The notes: generated by a model not told the origin, from the sequence alone. A stretch of DNA of 64,000 nt from Hofstenia miamia (GCA_004352715.1 SCFE01000022.1:1393140-1457139); one strand, 5' to 3'. Counted from the first letter of the stretch, positions 47,110-59,838 are shown. Made by a program: numbers and translations.

Positions 47110-47840
47110 GTGCCTATGAATTATATAGAATTCTTCATGCCATATCCACAAAAATTGATTAAAAATATTGTCGACCAAGCTCTCACCTCAAAGTCTATTG
47201 AATGTATCAAAGCAAATGATGAAGATAAAATACCAATATATTGGAAATTAACATATATTGAGGACAATCACAATCTCTTAAAAGCACAGATAAAGATCAT
47301 TAATACACGATTAAAATTAACAAAGTTGACACCAATTTTGCAATCAAAGAAAACGTCAGATATTTTTAAGAACAAAGATCCTATCGAAAAAATGCTAGTT
47401 TCTTCACTTGTCTATAAATGCAATTGTGAAGAATCNNNNNNNNNNNNNNNNNNNNNNNNNNNNNNNNNNNNNNNNNNNNNNNNNNNNNNNNNNNNNNNNN
47501 NNNNNNNNNNNNNNNNNNNNNNNNNNNNNNNNNNNNNNNNNNNNNNNNNNNNNNNNNNNNNNNNNNNNNNNNNNNNTATAAATACAATTGTGAAGAATGC
47601 AATATTTCTTACATCGGAGAAACTAAGCGCCATTTTATAACTAGGATCAATGAGCACCTATCAGGTCATCAAATGTCAGAAATATATATGCATCAACATC
47701 ATGCTGGAAAGAACAATTTCAATATAATAATGAGAACACCCAATACGAAGATTGCACAAGCTTTAACAATTAAGAACCATAACAAAGATCAATTATTGAA
47801 CAAGCAACAAAGTAATATGAGCATATTACATTTATTCTAA
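47110..47840 (+). pseudogene. Penelope-like element fragment with GIY-YIG endonuclease region
   Basis: The plus frame 47110-47435 reads FFMPYPQKLIKNIVDQALTS, then KDPIEKMLVSSLVYKCNCEE. After the gap (47436-47576) it continues CNISYIGETKRHFITRINEH and ends LHLF-stop near 47840. VYKCNC-ECNISYIGET is the GIY-YIG opening that follows RT in Penelope-like retroelements. The RT is absent, so this is a 5'-truncated copy. The gap is flanked by the same 23 bp, so the two parts are probably contiguous. Confidence 0.75.
47436..47576. other. Probably spurious assembly gap
   Basis: 141 N lie between near-identical TATAAATRCAATTGTGAAGA sequences (47413 on and 47577 on). Overlapping them restores one open GIY-YIG frame. 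Confidence 0.7.
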
Positions 47841-47911
47841 ATGCTGAAAATTAAACATCATTAAATTTTAGTGTAGTATATTGTCAATATTATTCCCACA
47901 AATTTTGTATT

Positions 47912-47941
47912 CTCATGATGATTTTCGAATCGAAACTGGTA

Positions 47942-47943
<2 letters not shown>
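47912..47943 (+). ncRNA. Hairpin with UUCG loop and hammerhead-like motifs at the PLE 3' end
   Basis: TGATGA (47916-47921), a GATT-TTCG-AATC stem-loop (47920-47931) and CGAAAC (47931-47936) are close together. Hammerhead motifs are known in Penelope-like elements. Here the base before TGATGA is A rather than C, and stem II would overlap the core, so a working ribozyme is doubtful. Confidence 0.25.
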
Positions 47944-47976
<33 letters not shown>

Positions 47977-48959
47977 TCCCGTAAATTATTCTAGTTTTCT
48001 TAGAAAATGTGTCTATATACATATGCAATAAATAAAATTGCTTTCAGTGATAGTTTTTCAACGACTATAAAATGTCGCAGTCTGACTAGAAACGATGATG
48101 GGTTATCACGATATTTTGTGTTTATTAATGCAATTCCAAAGTCAAAACTTTTATGCTGCTTGCATAAAAATAGTAGTTAAATTTGTTGAAATTAAAAATT
48201 AATAGGCTTTTAACATCAAATAATTAATAGCGTACTCCAATTTAATAATATTTACAGAAACAATTTGTTAAAATATTTTTAAATTTTAACGCCTCCTATC
48301 GTTCGAAATTATTACTTTAGAACTTTGTATTTGAGATATAAAGATGAATGTAAAATTAAATGAAATAAGGGCTTTTTCTTAGTTGAAATTACGCTGAAAG
48401 AAATAAATTTAAGGCTAAATATGATTCAAAGATTACTTTAAACTATAAAAATTAACTCTTTTGATCATTGCACCATTTCATTATTTCATATCTAAATAAA
48501 GTTTATGGAAAGTAGGAATGATATTGGAAGTGGACGTTAGGCAGTCTTACATTTCTAAATATATGAAATGTACCTATATTAGTCATTGAAATAATTATTG
48601 GGAAAATTCATATATCAAAGGGAAAGCTTACTTACGCGAAGCAAACGTGTTCTACTCCACTATAGTACATAATTCTACTACACACGCAATGTAAACTGTG
48701 TTATGGACAGTAGTTTAACTTAAATATTTTCAAACCACACAAATATTTTGGATATTGGGTGTAAACTACGCGTCGTAGCAAAAGTAATCAAACAATTTTG
48801 TCAATTAATAAACATATAAACTGTTTATAAACCATGCTCAAAGCAAATCTAGCAGTGATGCATTTTACAAGGTATCTGGTGAAATTTGTGCATGTGGACA
48901 AATACATATAATAGATTGATTAATTGCATGTAGCGAGAGCTATATGAAGTATGGGTGTA

Positions 48960-49270
48960 GTTGACCCGTTGAAAAAGATATAATGCCCGGGCGCGAATTA
49001 ACGTATGCCAGATTCTTCCCTAGTAGAGACATGCCGCTCCAATCGCGCATGTTGGCTGTTTATAAAGATAATAAACAAGCAAGCGTTGCGGTCCTCGCAC
49101 GGCCGGAGGCTTGTTTATGCGAGAGGAGCGCCGAGTGGGGGCTGAGTAGCCCAAGGCCTACGGCAACTGCCAAGCTGATCCACAAGCGCGCGTGATATGC
49201 TGCGAAATGACGAAGATAAGAGACCGATGCAGAAATTCACTCCTTTCAAAGCTTTAATCGCTGTTCAAAT
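48960..49270. promoter_or_regulatory. CpG-rich island with forkhead and GATA motifs
   Basis: It is strikingly G/C-rich (CCCGGGCGCG, CGCACGGCCGGAGG, AAGCGCGCG) within AT-rich DNA. It contains TGTTTATA (49057-49064), AGATAA (49066-49071), ATAAACAA (49071-49078) and TTGTTTAT (49111-49118). It is about 14 kb upstream of FoxF. It may be an enhancer or the promoter of an unseen gene. The ORF 48983-49195 has no recognised domain. Confidence 0.4.
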
Positions 49271-52200
49271 GCGCCAATAAATTCGCACTACTGCAGAGAC
49301 ACGTGTTAAATATATTTTAACAATGAACACAATTCAGTGCTTTGTCAATTCATAAAACCAAACAATTATACACACGTTATTAATTTTATGTAGTTTATTT
49401 ATTTATTTGCTAACCTGTATCAAATAAATAACTTATGGTGACTCATTCTATATATAAAGTAGCAGGATTTATTTTCAATAAACAAATTTTGTTATTTTCT
49501 AATCAGGTAGCGTCAGGCGTGAACCTCTTCAGATTCTTTTCTCCTTTCTATGATATTCCATCTTTACAAGTATCTTAAGTATCCGATAGATAGCTTAAAT
49601 TTAAACAGGGTATAGAAAGGGTGAATTTTTTTCAGGAGCATTTAGGTTTGGATAAACATTGGTGATGAAGCCCTTTTGCATTTATAACCCGCAAGGGAAT
49701 TTTGACCCAGAATGAAATCCTGAATTTTATAACTCCGAAACAGTTAAAACTATCCCTTCAAGATTTGACCAAGAGTCAATAAATATTAGAGATATTGTTC
49801 AAGGTTTTGTGATATTTTGAATCTTTCAAATTTCAAGGTAGGAAAATTCAAGGTCAGTAAAAATCTAAAAACTCTAGCCCTGAACTTAACTCTAATGACA
49901 ATCCCATCTCTAACCCCAACCTTAATCCTAACCGGGAAAAAAAGTAATTACACTTTTAAGTTTTTTTCCCTTGAAATTTTCAGGAACCCATATTTTTCAA
50001 TCAAACACATTCTCTAGAACAAATATACATAAATTTAAGAATAAAATATGTATGGTAAAATTTGTTTAAGCAATGGGTTGAAATATTTCATGATCCTATA
50101 AAAAAAATTTAAGCGTTTATAGCTTCAGCCCCACAACCTCTAACTATGCGGCACGCCTAAATGTGTTTGGAATATATTTGCGCACATCAAGAAACAGTCA
50201 AAGTCCTTTCTTGCCTCTAGGAGCTCAAAACCTTCTAAATACATTAACACTAGGTATGGAGAAAATTTAAATCTTTTTGAAAAATTCAATCTATTCAACA
50301 ATCTCTGCCACAGCAATAAGTTTTAATAGAAATTTTCAACCCTGCATCAATGTATGTTCCCCCATAGACCTACCCATGCCTCAAGATTTTCAAATTTGGA
50401 AATAGTCTTGGAGAAAATTGTTTCTAAATGTGCACAAACGGTTTGTCCTTTAAAACGGACGCTAGACTGTTTAAGGTTAAATATAAAGAAGCAGTCACTA
50501 GCAAAACAAAATTTAATAATGCCTTCCCAAAATATCATAAAATCCAATCATTGATTTTTTGTATTGCTAGGTAATACCCATTAGACGAGCAAGAACAGAA
50601 ATCGAAAAACACATATTTATTTACAATAATAGTTCATTGTAAACTAAAGTAACCATAAATAAATACTAGAAAGTGATTCTTAGTTTTAAGAAACAAAGAT
50701 ACTGTCAAAAATTATGACATTAAATTCAGAATTTAAATTATTTATTTATATGTTGAGTTCGTTATTAATTTTTCATATTTTAAAACAAACTATTATTATT
50801 TTTACTATTAAAATTTATTAAAAGTTTTAACAACGCAGTTTCATATTATCTAATTGAAGTTGAGGAAATGAAAATGTGCATGGATTTTCATTTATCCTTC
50901 AAAATGAAAAATTATGCCAACTACAGTTTGAGGCAAATTGAGCATCTGACATTGGACGAATTTGATTATTTGGTTTCAATTTTACAATGATTGAGGGACT
51001 CCTTCAAAAAAAATCTCTGAAATCTCATTCACAGTTACCATTAATTTTCATACTTAATAGGTACATCAAAACATATAAATATTTGATGATAGACAATGTT
51101 CTACTGTAAAATGTAATATTTCAAAAGGATTTGATTTTGTTGAAATTTCATAAATGCCGATAGGGTTGTTTATAATTTACAATCACTGAAACCGTACGTT
51201 CAAATCTATAAAAACATGAAATTTGTACATCATCTGACCTGGCAAAGAAGGGCTTAGATGGTTTTCAAATGAAATTTTAGTAGCAAAAAATCTTGTTTGA
51301 GTTCCACACACAGAATTTTTTCTCAAGATTTGATTTTGTTTACATCGAATCAGAAGTCTCTATCGGATAAAGCAGATGGTATGGATAACATGTGAGATAG
51401 TAGATCTCTACATGCAATGAAATCAATTTCAATTACTTATTAAAATGTATTTGTTTGAAGTGGCTTTGACAATTTGTTAGTTTAATGTCCAACAAACTCA
51501 AATTTACGGCTTTCTGAACAATATCTTCTGCAGTCAGTGACCGTGAAATAAAATATATTAATAGCAAGTTAACTAACATTGAAATACTCGCAGTTGATGG
51601 TTTTCCTCTCATCTATTGGATTTCTTTTACGCTCAGCATGCTTGATGTAACTTTGGACTATTACATCGAATGAGAAATATAACAAATTTAAGAGCAGAAA
51701 TCAACAATAACGTTTGGAATCATACAGAGATGAAGCTTCTGCGGAAATTTTGTCATGTCTGCTTAAAAAGGAACACATACGGTTTCTGTCGAAGCTTAGG
51801 ATAATTTTCTAATTATCTTTTCAGATTACTTAGTGAAATATGCAAAATTTGTATAACCTTGAAAAGTATCAGGGGAGCAGGTTTTACTGATACAAACTAT
51901 TTTCAATGAAAAATATATATTTTTTAATTTTTAATGAAATGAACTGAAAATTTTAGTCGATTTTCATTTATTTTAGTAGTTGTTTTAGTTTTTTACCCAA
52001 CTCGGCTTGGGGAAAGATTTCCTCTTCTATTAAACTGTTTAGTATTGCCTAGAAAGTTGGATTTTACAAATATCTGTTTATTTTATTAATAGTACTGCTT
52101 TTCAACGGGAGATGTTGTTTTACAATTTTGCAAAATCATATTAAATCCATTTTTTTTTATTTTATCACGTGATCAAAAAATCACGAGGGCATCAAATTTC

Positions 52201-52688
52201 TGGACCTTGCAAATTGATAGTGCTCATATTAACAATCTTTGTGGAACGTTTCGTTCTAATATCATAATCTAATCCAGCCTTAGATGGTGAGGAGGCCAAA
52301 AAGGCCAAGTTTGAATAGGGTCAACAAATTTTAAGAATTTATAATATATAACTGAGATCTGCAATTACTCATTATCACTGAGTTACAATAATTCCATTCT
52401 TACGAGAAAAGTCACCTTAATAATGTATGTTTTATTTTTTGATTTTTAAATTTTGATTGTAAGCAGTGTCAATCTATTATGAAAAAAGCAATCTAGTGAG
52501 AAATTTTCATCAAAATACATAACTTTGTGCAAAGGGGTCGAATTTAGAAAAACATCTAAAATTTATAGAAATTTTCTCTATATTTTTTCAAAGAAAGCAA
52601 ATGAAAATCAGTGTCGAGTATCTACTCAAACTTTTTGTCGATAATGCTCAACAACCTGGCAGAAGAATGAAAGGCAATACTGCGTCTG

Positions 52689-52882
52689 CCAGTGTAACAT
52701 CAGTCGGTATTTGTTGTTATTTATCGGCCAGATCACGCGCTTTTCGTGTTGACTAGTTGTTTTCATGTTTGTAAATATTGTAAATACGCATTGTATATAA
52801 GACATCCAAGCGTCTGTAAGTAGAGAAATAGTTTAACCGTGTTCTCTTCTTCGTTAGAATCACCCTAGTGATTCTACACCAG
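52689..52882 (+). mobile_element. Candidate solo LTR with 4-bp target duplication
   Basis: The 186-bp unit 52693-52878 begins TGTAAC and ends TTCTACA, flanked by CCAG on both sides. It contains TATATAAG and, near its end, a hairpin TAGAATCAC-CCTAG-TGATTCTA. These fit an LTR promoter and processing region. No primer-binding site or coding part adjoins it. Confidence 0.55.
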
Positions 52883-54429
52883 ATCATTAGCGTGGTTAAA
52901 AGCAGGTGCAAGCGTATTTCGTTCTTTCTGAAATTTAGATTCATTATGTTGAGCACGTTAAAGATTTTCTGTGTAGATAAGCAACAAATGTCTGAAGGTG
53001 GTAAGATTCTTAGACTTTCAGCAATTAATTTAAGAGCAAAAGATATCTCAAAGAGCGTTTTTTGTTTACATTTTCCGTTACTTTTTAAGTAATTTGAGAA
53101 AATAGAATGCAGCTTGAAACAGTAGGATATCTAGGTTTCCAGAATGAACAAGCATATTTATAGAAGTTGGTTTGATGTTATTGCTGGGGGAGTTCTTTTA
53201 ACGATTGTGCGGGATCAAGATGGAACCGTGCATTGCTTAAATAGAGGCACATCTTCCGATATTGTTCAATCCACCATCAATAGCCTCTGAAATTAGCTCT
53301 CTTAATTAGATCCCCTCTAACACATAGCCTGCAAGTTAAATTCAATAGCTTTTCACAACACAAATACCACATCTCTTTTTGCACCAGTATTTACGCAATT
53401 TGTATCAAATCCCCATGCCAAAGAAGTGATAAATCAAATTACAGGTCTTTGAGACAGTTGTTTCTACCTGAACTTTAGCAGCACATCGTTCCATATGGGC
53501 ATAGTGAAAAACTTTTAGAAATCTTTACAAGTAGAAAATGTTAATTTACCTCAATTAAATATTAATAGAGAACTTTTTCTAATATTTTAGCAGTTATACA
53601 CTGTAAACAGTCTTATTCGTGCAAGTTCAAAATATACCCATTGCCTTAAGGATTTTTGTTTATTTATATTGAATACTAAAATAAGTGTGAAATAAACACT
53701 TTGAAAATATCTTAAGGCGTATAATCTACAAAGAATGTCAATGTCAAATTCGAAAACGAGGATAGTGAACGTTTAAAAGTTTATCATCGAGGTACATTGT
53801 TTGCAGGATCACATTTGTCAAATTGACATTATTAAGAAATGGTTTTACAGGTTGACTTGAATATTGTGTGCAATGTTCTTAATGAAATATTTCATGAATT
53901 ATTTGAAAAAGTATTTTAAGATGAGATGTGAGTAGAACATATTATCAAAGCGACAGTGTTTCAGGGGATGTTGGTTCTATATGATACCACTTATAGACAG
54001 TCCTGGAAACGGTTCGAGTTGGATTGGATCAACAATTAGCCGTGTTAAGTCAAATCAACAAACCTTCTTAGTGCACTTATATAATCAGATCCTATGTTAA
54101 CCTTATTTTATTTGGGTTGTCACAATTATATTAAATATGATAGAAAATAGATGTTTATGGACATTAAATGACCTTTTTCATTATTATAACTCGGGTCAGG
54201 TCAGAAATTGTTTCGGTTGTGTCGAAATTGTTTGTCCCGGGTCGAGCAGATTAAAGAAAATTTGACCCTTTTGCAGGCTTGCAGTTACAGGTGATGCTAA
54301 ATGTGAATATTGGTCGTGCTATTTGGTGGGAGGACATAAGAATAAGTATAAAGCCAATCTTTGATATAATCTAGGGCATACAGTCACGCAAAAATTGAAT
54401 TGACATTATTTGCCAGGAGGCGCTTTCTC
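52883..54429. other. Intergenic region, no gene seen
   Basis: No recognisable exon. Sequence at about 53160-53480 is less AT-rich and may be an old transposon. CCCGGGTCG motifs near 54190-54270 resemble hAT termini, but no pair was found. Confidence 0.4.
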
Positions 54430-54995
54430 AGCATCCTCTTGTGAAATATAGTTATTATTATTATTATCACAGTTATAAATACACATCTTAATGGGAACAA
54501 GTTCCATTCTAAGATGGAAATAAATAAAAAAATCATAATCACTTGTAGAAATAACCTTGAAACAAGTACGTTTTAAAGTGCTTCTTGAAATCTTTGCATG
54601 ACGTCAATTGTTGCAAATTAATAGGAATACTATACCATAATCTCGGACCCACAATGCTGAAATTACGTAACGCAAGATTGGTACGACCAAAAGGGATATG
54701 AAAATCTTTAGACTGTCGAATGTTCCTTAAATTTCTTCGAGGCTTAAGAGTATTAGTAAATGAAAGAGGTAAATTAAATTTATTGATAATTGTCAAGGTA
54801 AGACACATTAATTTGAATTTTATGCGTTCAACTACCGGGAGCCAATGTAAATCATGAATGTAAGGAGTTATGTCATCGGACCACTTGCAGCCAAAAATTA
54901 GACCTCTCATTTTAAATAGAATTCGCCCCAAATTTTTTGTGAATTTTCCTAAAAATTTATTAGGTGTGAATTTGATTTTTGAGAAATACAAATTT
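54430..54995 (-). pseudogene. LINE fragment (CR1/L2-like ORF2 C-terminus)
   Basis: The minus frame (54991-54539, 150 codons, unbroken) contains DDITPYIHDLHWLPVVERIK, FKLMCLT, GRTNLALRNFSIVGPRLWYS and a FKKHFKTYLF end. This is the conserved C-terminal segment after RT in CR1/L2-type LINEs. An (ATT)n tract at about 54452-54468 lies at the 3' side. It is 5'-truncated. Confidence 0.8.
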
Positions 54996-56874
54996 ATATT
55001 GTATTAATTTCATCGTGTGAGCAATAAGTTTTTCTAAAAATTTTTGTTGATGTATTGCATATTTAAAATATGATATACAATGGGTATTTTTGTACTTTAC
55101 GCCACTTGGGTAAACGAAATATTACTTTCATTATTATTTTAGTAGTCTTATACATCTAGTTAGCCAAAAAATGGACATGATAGGGATATCCGCTTGACAA
55201 TATTGACAATTTTTTGACAAGCAATATTTAGTGTATATTGAAGGGGTCAATGTTCTAAATTGGTTTTCCTCTGAAGAGTATTATAGATGCCATTAAAAAA
55301 TTCATTATTTGTTTTAAGGAAATTGAATTTAGATAAATTATTGCTGAAAAAACATACTAAATATTATGAAAATTGACTTCCTGGGATCACAGTAAATTTT
55401 ATATGTACAATTGTGCCAATAAAATTTCGTTGTAAAAATATTTCATTTACCTGGTTTTAGTATAGTTAAAAATTCTTGCAAAGAAATTAATATGTTGCAG
55501 GAGTCATGCATGTCAGAAATTCGAACTGGGTTCCGGGGCCAATGAGATCTACCCAATGCAAAAAGCAACTGGATAAAGTTAAATCACGCTTAGAGCTGCA
55601 TCTGGGCTAGGAGCTGAAAGTTCCTTTCTAGGTCCAAAATAATAATATAATGCAAAAAATTCTTTTTTATAGTATCACCCTCTTTCTTAAGAACAGGTTT
55701 ATTGTTTATCTCATTACCAACTTCTTCGGTTGAGATATTTAATTAATTAATATTTTGGCAAAGAGTAAGGATCACTTTCCTGTACTTTCAGCTACAGCTG
55801 TCATGTTGCTATGCTTCCAGTAACTTCCCATTCATCTGAAATGATATGCTAATGTTATGGTCAACTTGTAACTAATTCCATCTACACTGGAAGCTCTGCT
55901 GCTGAAAGTGGATAATTGGTGACAGAATAACCTCTAGCTAAGAATAATTTTGCAGATTGTGATCTTAGTAAATCTATGTTTTGGCTATAAAACAGCAAAA
56001 GTAGAAATCAAAAAAGCAAGCACGGGTCATGTTCAAAATTTTCTGTCCAATCCTGAACTGGATCCACTTTGAACCCGGATTTCATCTCTAATACCTGTAC
56101 TAGAGAATGAAAGTGATAATGATGACCTTGTTCAGAGGCTCTACATCTGCGAAGGATAGGATTATGGCCAGTCCCTCTGACATTTAATCTGAGTAATTAG
56201 ACATTTTTGTCTCAAAATTACCTCATCTTCATCATTTTGTACACTCACATTCCGCTCACTCGACCCTAACACAAATTCCTCTGGTAATACTAACATGATA
56301 CTTCTAAATTGCTAAACACTAGTTAGTACTGAAACTTTAATGAGTATCCATTTTCGTAAAAAATTAAGGTATTTATACAACGTGTCTGAATTTCATTACA
56401 GTGTTTGTTACTTGGAAATAACTAAATTAATTTATAATTTTCATATGTGAGATAAGTTAAAACAACTATATACATGTATGTTTAAAAGTGAGAAAGAAAT
56501 TAACAATTTGAGGGACTATAAGAAAGATTGGATTTCTTTTCGGAATTTCTACAGCACTGAACAGGGATTCATCCAAAAACGGTGCTGTTTTGTAGCAGAA
56601 ATGAACCAGGCTGGGATCTAAGAAAGGTGAAGTTACATATTTTTATTATCATGTTTTCTGTTGGGATTATTAATTATTTGTCATGCCTATTAATGTGGAA
56701 TTAGATATTGTTCTAATTCTGCTATGGATTACCTTAGCGATTCTACAAAAGAAAAGAGTCAAAAGCAATTTATTGCAAAAATTCTTTAGTACAAGACTAT
56801 TAACTAAAAAACTATTTACAAAATAATAGTAACATATAATATATTATTGTGTGGTGTGTTTCTTGGGGGTGTGT
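54996..56874. other. Intergenic region, no gene seen
   Basis: No supported exon or repeat structure. A stretch at 55500-55640 is less AT-rich but unassigned. Confidence 0.45.
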
Positions 56875-57545
56875 GTGTGTACATTATCTAGGATCATACG
56901 AAATTTTCGAAGGAGTGTAGTGTATTATTGTCATTAAGTATGCATTGTCTGTGAAAGAGGAATGTTCGCACTTTTTTTCTAAATTGTTTGTAGTTAATTT
57001 CCATTTTAATTTCATGGTCTAAGTTATTCCAAATTTTAGTTGCTATGTGGTGAAAACTATTTGAATGTTTATCTAAGCATAAAAATTTTTGAGAACGTTC
57101 ATTTAACTTAATATATTGTTTTAAAAATGAAAGAGAAGGTGTACCAGATTTACACTTAAATAATATTGATACCATATGCATTTGAATTCTGTAATAAGGA
57201 GCTAATATTTTATATTGAATTCGATAGACGGATGAACTGTCATGTTTTTGCGCAAAGTTAAGTGTTTTAAGAGACCAATTGAAAGTCTTAGACAGAAGTA
57301 TGCGATATTTTGAATTTATGTTTGTAAAGAAAAATGAGCAATATTGAAAATGAGATAAACAAAAAGAATTTATTAATTGTTTGTGATATATATTTGAGAC
57401 GTTTCGCAGATGGTAAAGATACCTAACTCCAGAAGATATTTTTTTAATTTTAGTCATTAAAAATTGTTCGAAATTTAAATCATTGTCAATCTCAACACCT
57501 AAATAATTTATTGATTCACTTTGCTTTATTGGTATTTGATTTATA
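56875..57545 (-). pseudogene. 5'-truncated LINE fragment (RT thumb and C-terminus)
   Basis: Reading minus from about 57545: QIPIKQSESINYLGVEIDND, then KIKKISSGVRYLYHLRNVSN, HFQYCSFFF and HIATKIWNNLDHEIK, ending with a stop at 56894. SINYLGVEID and the following Lys-rich helix are typical of the region after the RT active site. The open frame of about 215 codons is unbroken, which suggests a fairly recent insertion. A GT/CA-rich tract sits at its 3' end. Confidence 0.75.
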
Positions 57546-57599
57546 TTTATATTTAATATATTTAATTATATTTAATTTTAATATTTAATAATAATATAA

Positions 57600-58470
57600 T
57601 CACCAACCATTTGCTTTCTCAACATGATTTCTTCAGAGCTGGGTATTTTGGCTGAAGAAATTAAAAAATTGGCAAAATATGTACTGTTTACTTGGTGGCC
57701 TTTTCAACCTGAGAATTCAAAGCAATTTTGGCAGGTTTACTTCACATTGTTTACTCTCTTCAAGAAATTGCATGTTGACACCACTTGAAAACAGTAGACA
57801 GACTTTGAAGGGTTTGCACGAAAAGCAAACCTCAAGAGAATTTGGGGAAAAAGTCGCACTGATTAAACATTGCGTGACTTACCTGATGGTTTTTTCGCAA
57901 GCCCTCCAAAAGCGTGGCGCTGAAGAATAAGGCAGAATAAGAATGGACTCAATCAAATAATAGAAGGGGTTGGCTTTGGCACATACGCCTTTGTCGGCTT
58001 ACATATATCTCCAACATTGAAGTGAATTTAACCTGATGATCATTAATCTCACAAAGGCTACATCAGTTTCTACCAAGCGTTTTGATTTGAAAGAGAATAA
58101 CTTGTTGTTGAATCTTGATCGTGTAATATCAGCATTCCAAGAATATTTCACCAACGCAAACGTCATTCCATACAAAATCCCATACTTTTTTTACATAAAC
58201 AGTAAGCAATTTAAATATAATCTGCCAAGGCTGTCACTGATAGCCAGAAAAGAACAAATATTTTGAGTCTCTCGTCATTGATGTTTATCATTGCCAATAG
58301 GCCACCTCCAAGCCTATATAATTCATATGAAGCTGTCTTATTTTTGTACTTCATCATTGAAATGTGAAGTTGACAAAAAGTGAACAAAGTCTAAATTTCA
58401 TTTACTTCAATACTGTGAAATCTAACACTTGTTTCTAGCAAATGGGGATCTATCTATATTGTTCCCAGTA
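57600..58470. other. Unassigned stretch with weak ORFs
   Basis: ORFs 57679-57930 and 58036-58266 (plus) have no recognised motif or splice support. They may be remnants of a DNA transposon. Confidence 0.25.
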
Positions 58471-58473
58471 GGC

Positions 58474-58915
58474 CTCCTACACAGTGATGACCAATTTAAA
58501 CTTCCGTTTAAACTTCAGGTTAAATACAAGTTTATATAATTGTGGCAATGATTTAAACTTCAAAGTTTAAACTGTAGTTTATAATTTAACCTCAATTCAA
58601 ACTATTAAGCGTCTTATTACGTCCTTATTTCGGGACTGGCAAATTTTTTCAGAAAGATCGGTAATAGGAAAAATTTTTCAAAATTTGCCGATGTGGTTAC
58701 TTTGCCATCTCCCGCAAATTGCAAAAGGTCTCTTCTACCGCCAAATTTCTATTGGAAAAACCGCTGAAATGGCATCTCTATGAAAACGGCCTTTAAGCGA
58801 CGTTTAAATGTAATTTTGTATGATTAAACTACAGTTTAAATAAATGTGCTCAGTTTAAATGTTTTTCTAAAGTTTAAGTAGGTTTAAACTGGTCATCATC
58901 ATCACTGCTCCTACA
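58474..58915. mobile_element. hAT MITE with GTTTAAAC motifs
   Basis: The 426-bp element 58482-58907 is flanked by a perfect 8-bp duplication CTCCTACA. The ends are CAGTGATGACCAATTTAAAC and, inverted, CAGTGATGATGATGACCAGT, the right one expanded by a short ATG repeat. GTTTAAAC-type motifs recur near both ends. Confidence 0.9.
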
Positions 58916-59213
58916 TATAATATAAATTTTGTTTCATCAACTTTTTTTCGTTTTTTTGCTTTATTCAAAATTCATCAATTATAAAAAAAATTTTAAATCA
59001 CATTAAAATTCATGAAGAACTAAATATTAGCATGTGTGATATAGGGTCTTGAACTAAATCCATTCAGCGTCCCCGTACTTCTGTAAATAGCACTACACCA
59101 CTGCTTGACCAATTTAGAACCCTGTTATACATCTATTCAATATTTTGGTTTTTTAAAAATGACTGTTGGTAATATATTATCAAAATTTCCTTCTATATAT
59201 ATATATATATATA

Positions 59214-59800
59214 NNNNNNNNNNNNNNNNNNNNNNNNNNNNNNNNNNNNNNNNNNNNNNNNNNNNNNNNNNNNNNNNNNNNNNNNNNNNNNNNNNNNNNN
59301 NNNNNNNNNNNNNNNNNNNNNNNNNNNNNNNNNNNNNNNNNNNNNNNNNNNNNNNNNNNNNNNNNNNNNNNNNNNNNNNNNNNNNNNNNNNNNNNNNNNN
59401 NNNNNNNNNNNNNNNNNNNNNNNNNNNNNNNNNNNNNNNNNNNNNNNNNNNNNNNNNNNNNNNNNNNNNNNNNNNNNNNNNNNNNNNNNNNNNNNNNNNN
59501 NNNNNNNNNNNNNNNNNNNNNNNNNNNNNNNNNNNNNNNNNNNNNNNNNNNNNNNNNNNNNNNNNNNNNNNNNNNNNNNNNNNNNNNNNNNNNNNNNNNN
59601 NNNNNNNNNNNNNNNNNNNNNNNNNNNNNNNNNNNNNNNNNNNNNNNNNNNNNNNNNNNNNNNNNNNNNNNNNNNNNNNNNNNNNNNNNNNNNNNNNNNN
59701 NNNNNNNNNNNNNNNNNNNNNNNNNNNNNNNNNNNNNNNNNNNNNNNNNNNNNNNNNNNNNNNNNNNNNNNNNNNNNNNNNNNNNNNNNNNNNNNNNNNN
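59214..59800. other. Assembly gap (N) between a TA tract and a MITE end
   Basis: 587 N follow (TA)n at about 59194-59213 and precede a MITE terminus. Part of a MITE is probably missing. Confidence 0.95.
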
Positions 59801-59834
59801 GAGCCGAGCTAGGAAATGTCGGCTCATTAACAAG

Positions 59835-59838
<4 letters not shown>
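59801..59838 (+). mobile_element. Right end of a CAGACTTGTC-family MITE
   Basis: GAGCCGAGCTAGGAAATGTC then GGCTCATTAACAAGTCTG, directly followed by (AT)n at 59839-59868. The element is inserted in a TA tract; its body lies in the gap. Confidence 0.85.

Larger units (their letters stand above)
47850..52688. other. Intergenic region, no gene recognised
   Basis: Mostly AT-rich, with a TA microsatellite at 47947-47973. A G/C-rich island at 48960-49270 is described separately. Overlapping plus and minus ORFs at 50347-50554 have no recognised motif. Confidence 0.5.

Noticed and set aside
49885-49940. CTAACCCCAACCTTAATCCTAACC as an interstitial telomere
   Set aside because: Too degenerate and non-periodic. 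It may be a chance C/T/A-rich stretch.
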